A stretch of 64,000 nucleotides of DNA from Nigerium sp. GTDB lineage: Bacteria; Actinomycetota; Actinomycetes; Propionibacteriales; Propionibacteriaceae. Made by a program: the position numbers and the translations under genes. This document shows positions 62,584-64,000 of the stretch, one piece after another. Every line of letters begins with the position of its first letter. Position 1 is the stretch's first letter. The notes below the pieces were generated by a model that had not been told where the DNA came from, did no database searches, and worked only from the letters and a program-made list of their open reading frames with translations. The DNA lies in contig JADJTH010000010.1 of the NCBI GenBank assembly GCA_016711325.1, forward strand, positions 124,001 to 188,000. Direction: 5' to 3'.

Positions 62584-63990
62584 TCACTTCAGCGCGAACG
62601 CGCGCGCGTAGACGAGCACGAGGCGGGCACCGAACGCGGAGCCGCCCTCCGACCGCCACCCCGAGGTGCTGCCGTTCCACGCGACCCCCGCGATGTCCAC
62701 GTGACCCCACGGAATGTCCTTCGCGAAGCTCTGCAGGAACAGCGACGCGATGATGCCGTCGGGAATCCCGAGCGGCGCCACGTTGCGCTGGTCGGCCACC
62801 GGCGAGTCGAGTTCCGAGCGGTACACCTCGGCGAGTGGCATCTGCCACACGGGCTCGCCCGCCGCCGAACCCGCCGCACGCAAGCCGTCCACGACGCGCT
62901 GATCGCTGCCCACGGTGCCCGCGATCTGCGGCCCGAGCGCCCGCATCATGTGGCCGGTGAGCGTGGCGACGTCCACGATCGCGTCCGGCTCCTGCTCGGT
63001 GGCCAGCACGATGCCGTCGGCCATCACCATGCGGCCTTCGGCGTCCGTGTCGACGATCTCGACGGTGCGGCCGCCGCGCATGGTGGTGACGTCGCCGAGC
63101 GCCGTCGCCGTCGCGGACGGCATGTTGTCGGTGCACATCAGGTAGCCGACCACCTCGGCCGTCCCGCGCGCGGCGGGCAGCGCGAGCATCGCGGCGAGGA
63201 TGTCGGCGGCACCCGTCATGTCGCTCTTCATCTGCGCGTGCGAATCGTTGTTCGGCTTCAGGCCGATGCCGCCCGAGTCGTACATGATGCCCTTGCCGAC
63301 CAGGGCCAGGCGTCCGGTCGCCTCGCCCACGGGCACGTACCTCAGCCGCACCACGCGCGGCGGTTCGGAGCTTCCCGCGTTGATCGCGAGCACCCCGCCG
63401 AGCCCTTCGTCGCGGACGCGGTCGCCGTCCCACACCTCGGCCTCGATGCCGGCCTCGCCGGCGAGCACCGTGGCGATGTCGGCGAACGTGGTGGCGTTCA
63501 TGTGTGAGTGGGGCGTGTTGGCGAGGTCGCGGGCGAGGATGGTCGCCGCGGCCGCGGCGCGGCCCAGTTCGGCGGCCGCGAGACTGGCGTCGGCGTCGAC
63601 GATCGCGAGGCTCGCCAGGGGGCGTCCTTTGGGCTCCTCGCGCAGCGCGTCGAAGTGGTAGCGCGCGAGCACCGCTCCCTCGACGGCAGCACGGACGCCC
63701 CCGGCGCCGCTGCCCGCCGGCAGCACGACGGCGATCCGCGTGAGGTCACCGGCGCGGCGCGAGGCGAGGCCCACGGCGTCCCGGACGGCGGCGGCGTGGG
63801 CGTCCGCGTCCGTGACGAAACGGGTGGCGTCCGTCGCCGCGTCGCCCACCCCGGCCAGGAACACCGCCGGCGTGCCCGGCAACGCGAGCAGGTCGCCCGG
63901 CCTCCCGGCGAAGCCGAGCGCCGTCAGTTCGCCTGCGGTGATCCGATCAGGGGTTTCGCCCGGGGCGAGCACGCGGATCACCGCGTCCAC
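62584..63990 (-). CDS. pepA: Leucyl aminopeptidase (M17)
   Basis: 468 aa from GTG 63990; the frame is open to the window edge, so the true N-terminus may lie outside. The M17 catalytic domain is complete: LVGKGIMYDSGGIGLKPN, MKSDMTGAADILAAM, and the signature VDTDAEGRMVMADG with metal ligands, followed by DVATLTGHM. It is a cytoplasmic metal-dependent exopeptidase. The first gene of the pair with arcA. Confidence 0.93.
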   Translation of the reverse strand: MDAVIRVLAPGETPDRITAGELTALGFAGRPGDLLALPGTPAVFLAGVGDAATDATRFVTDADAHAAAVRDAVGLASRRAGDLTRIAVVLPAGSGAGGVRAAVEGAVLARYHFDALREEPKGRPLASLAIVDADASLAAAELGRAAAAATILARDLANTPHSHMNATTFADIATVLAGEAGIEAEVWDGDRVRDEGLGGVLAINAGSSEPPRVVRLRYVPVGEATGRLALVGKGIMYDSGGIGLKPNNDSHAQMKSDMTGAADILAAMLALPAARGTAEVVGYLMCTDNMPSATATALGDVTTMRGGRTVEIVDTDAEGRMVMADGIVLATEQEPDAIVDVATLTGHMMRALGPQIAGTVGSDQRVVDGLRAAGSAAGEPVWQMPLAEVYRSELDSPVADQRNVAPLGIPDGIIASLFLQSFAKDIPWGHVDIAGVAWNGSTSGWRSEGGSAFGARLVLVYARAFALK

Positions 63991-64000
63991 GCCGCCGGGA

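Overview
The window is high-GC DNA from an actinobacterium. The evidence is the codon use, the many apparently leaderless genes with a TANNNT box 6-7 nt before the start codon, sortase-built pili, LytR-CpsA-Psr and DUF222/HNH proteins, and a DtxR/IdeR-type iron box. A member of the Propionibacteriaceae or a close relative is my guess, not a demonstrated fact. I found no rRNA, tRNA or CRISPR array.

Layout. (1) 1-9345 is an accessory region of small, mostly unrecognised genes on the plus strand. Several are paralogous fragments of one 516-aa protein at 4763-6313 that carries DUF7710-like domains. Copies are split by frameshifts, fused out of frame, or reduced to about 85-bp remnants, and a DUF222/HNH (13E12-type) gene sits among them. 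It looks like a decaying cassette array of the kind seen with polymorphic immunity genes, but no toxin is visible. (2) 9359-19561 is mostly core-like: a PEP-synthase/rifampin-phosphotransferase-type enzyme, pdxH, a DUF2252 protein, a ThiM-like protein, two membrane proteins, ilvD and serB. (3) 19571-21150 holds an AlbA_2/Schlafen-type regulator bracketed by related inverted repeats that share a 27-bp direct repeat. (4) 21199-25618 has an MFS transporter, an APH-type kinase, and a sulfur operon (SQR-type flavoprotein, TusE/DsrC, DsrE) with a CsoR/CstR-like palindrome over its promoter. (5) 25815-34854 is a long iron operon on the minus strand: FTR1, P19, a DUF2318 protein, two permeases, an ATPase, an FMN-binding lipoprotein, ApbE and a deacetylase lipoprotein, behind an IdeR-like box. 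It matches the order of the FetMP/P19 systems of Proteobacteria, with flavin-transfer genes where thioredoxin-like genes usually sit.

(6) 34939-47512 contains carbonic anhydrase, a ThrE-type exporter, a second deacetylase lipoprotein, a sigma-like HTH protein, a two-component system, an LCP protein, a zinc alcohol dehydrogenase and the triad circularly permuted ATP-grasp / alpha-E / transglutaminase. (7) 47575-59073 is a sortase-pilus locus: a very large vWA-type tip adhesin, a major pilin and a class C sortase. The tip gene is broken by an ISAs1-family and an IS21-family element, each with clean target duplications; removing both restores the reading frame. It also contains about 1.6 kb of almost pure G/C (53680-55270) that I regard as an assembly artefact. 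(8) 59220-63990 holds an MFS transporter, a GyrI-like protein, a DUF393 remnant, arginine deiminase and leucyl aminopeptidase.

Data quality: several frame breaks sit in short G runs where one missing G would restore the frame. Together with the G/C block, this means pseudogene calls here should be treated as provisional.
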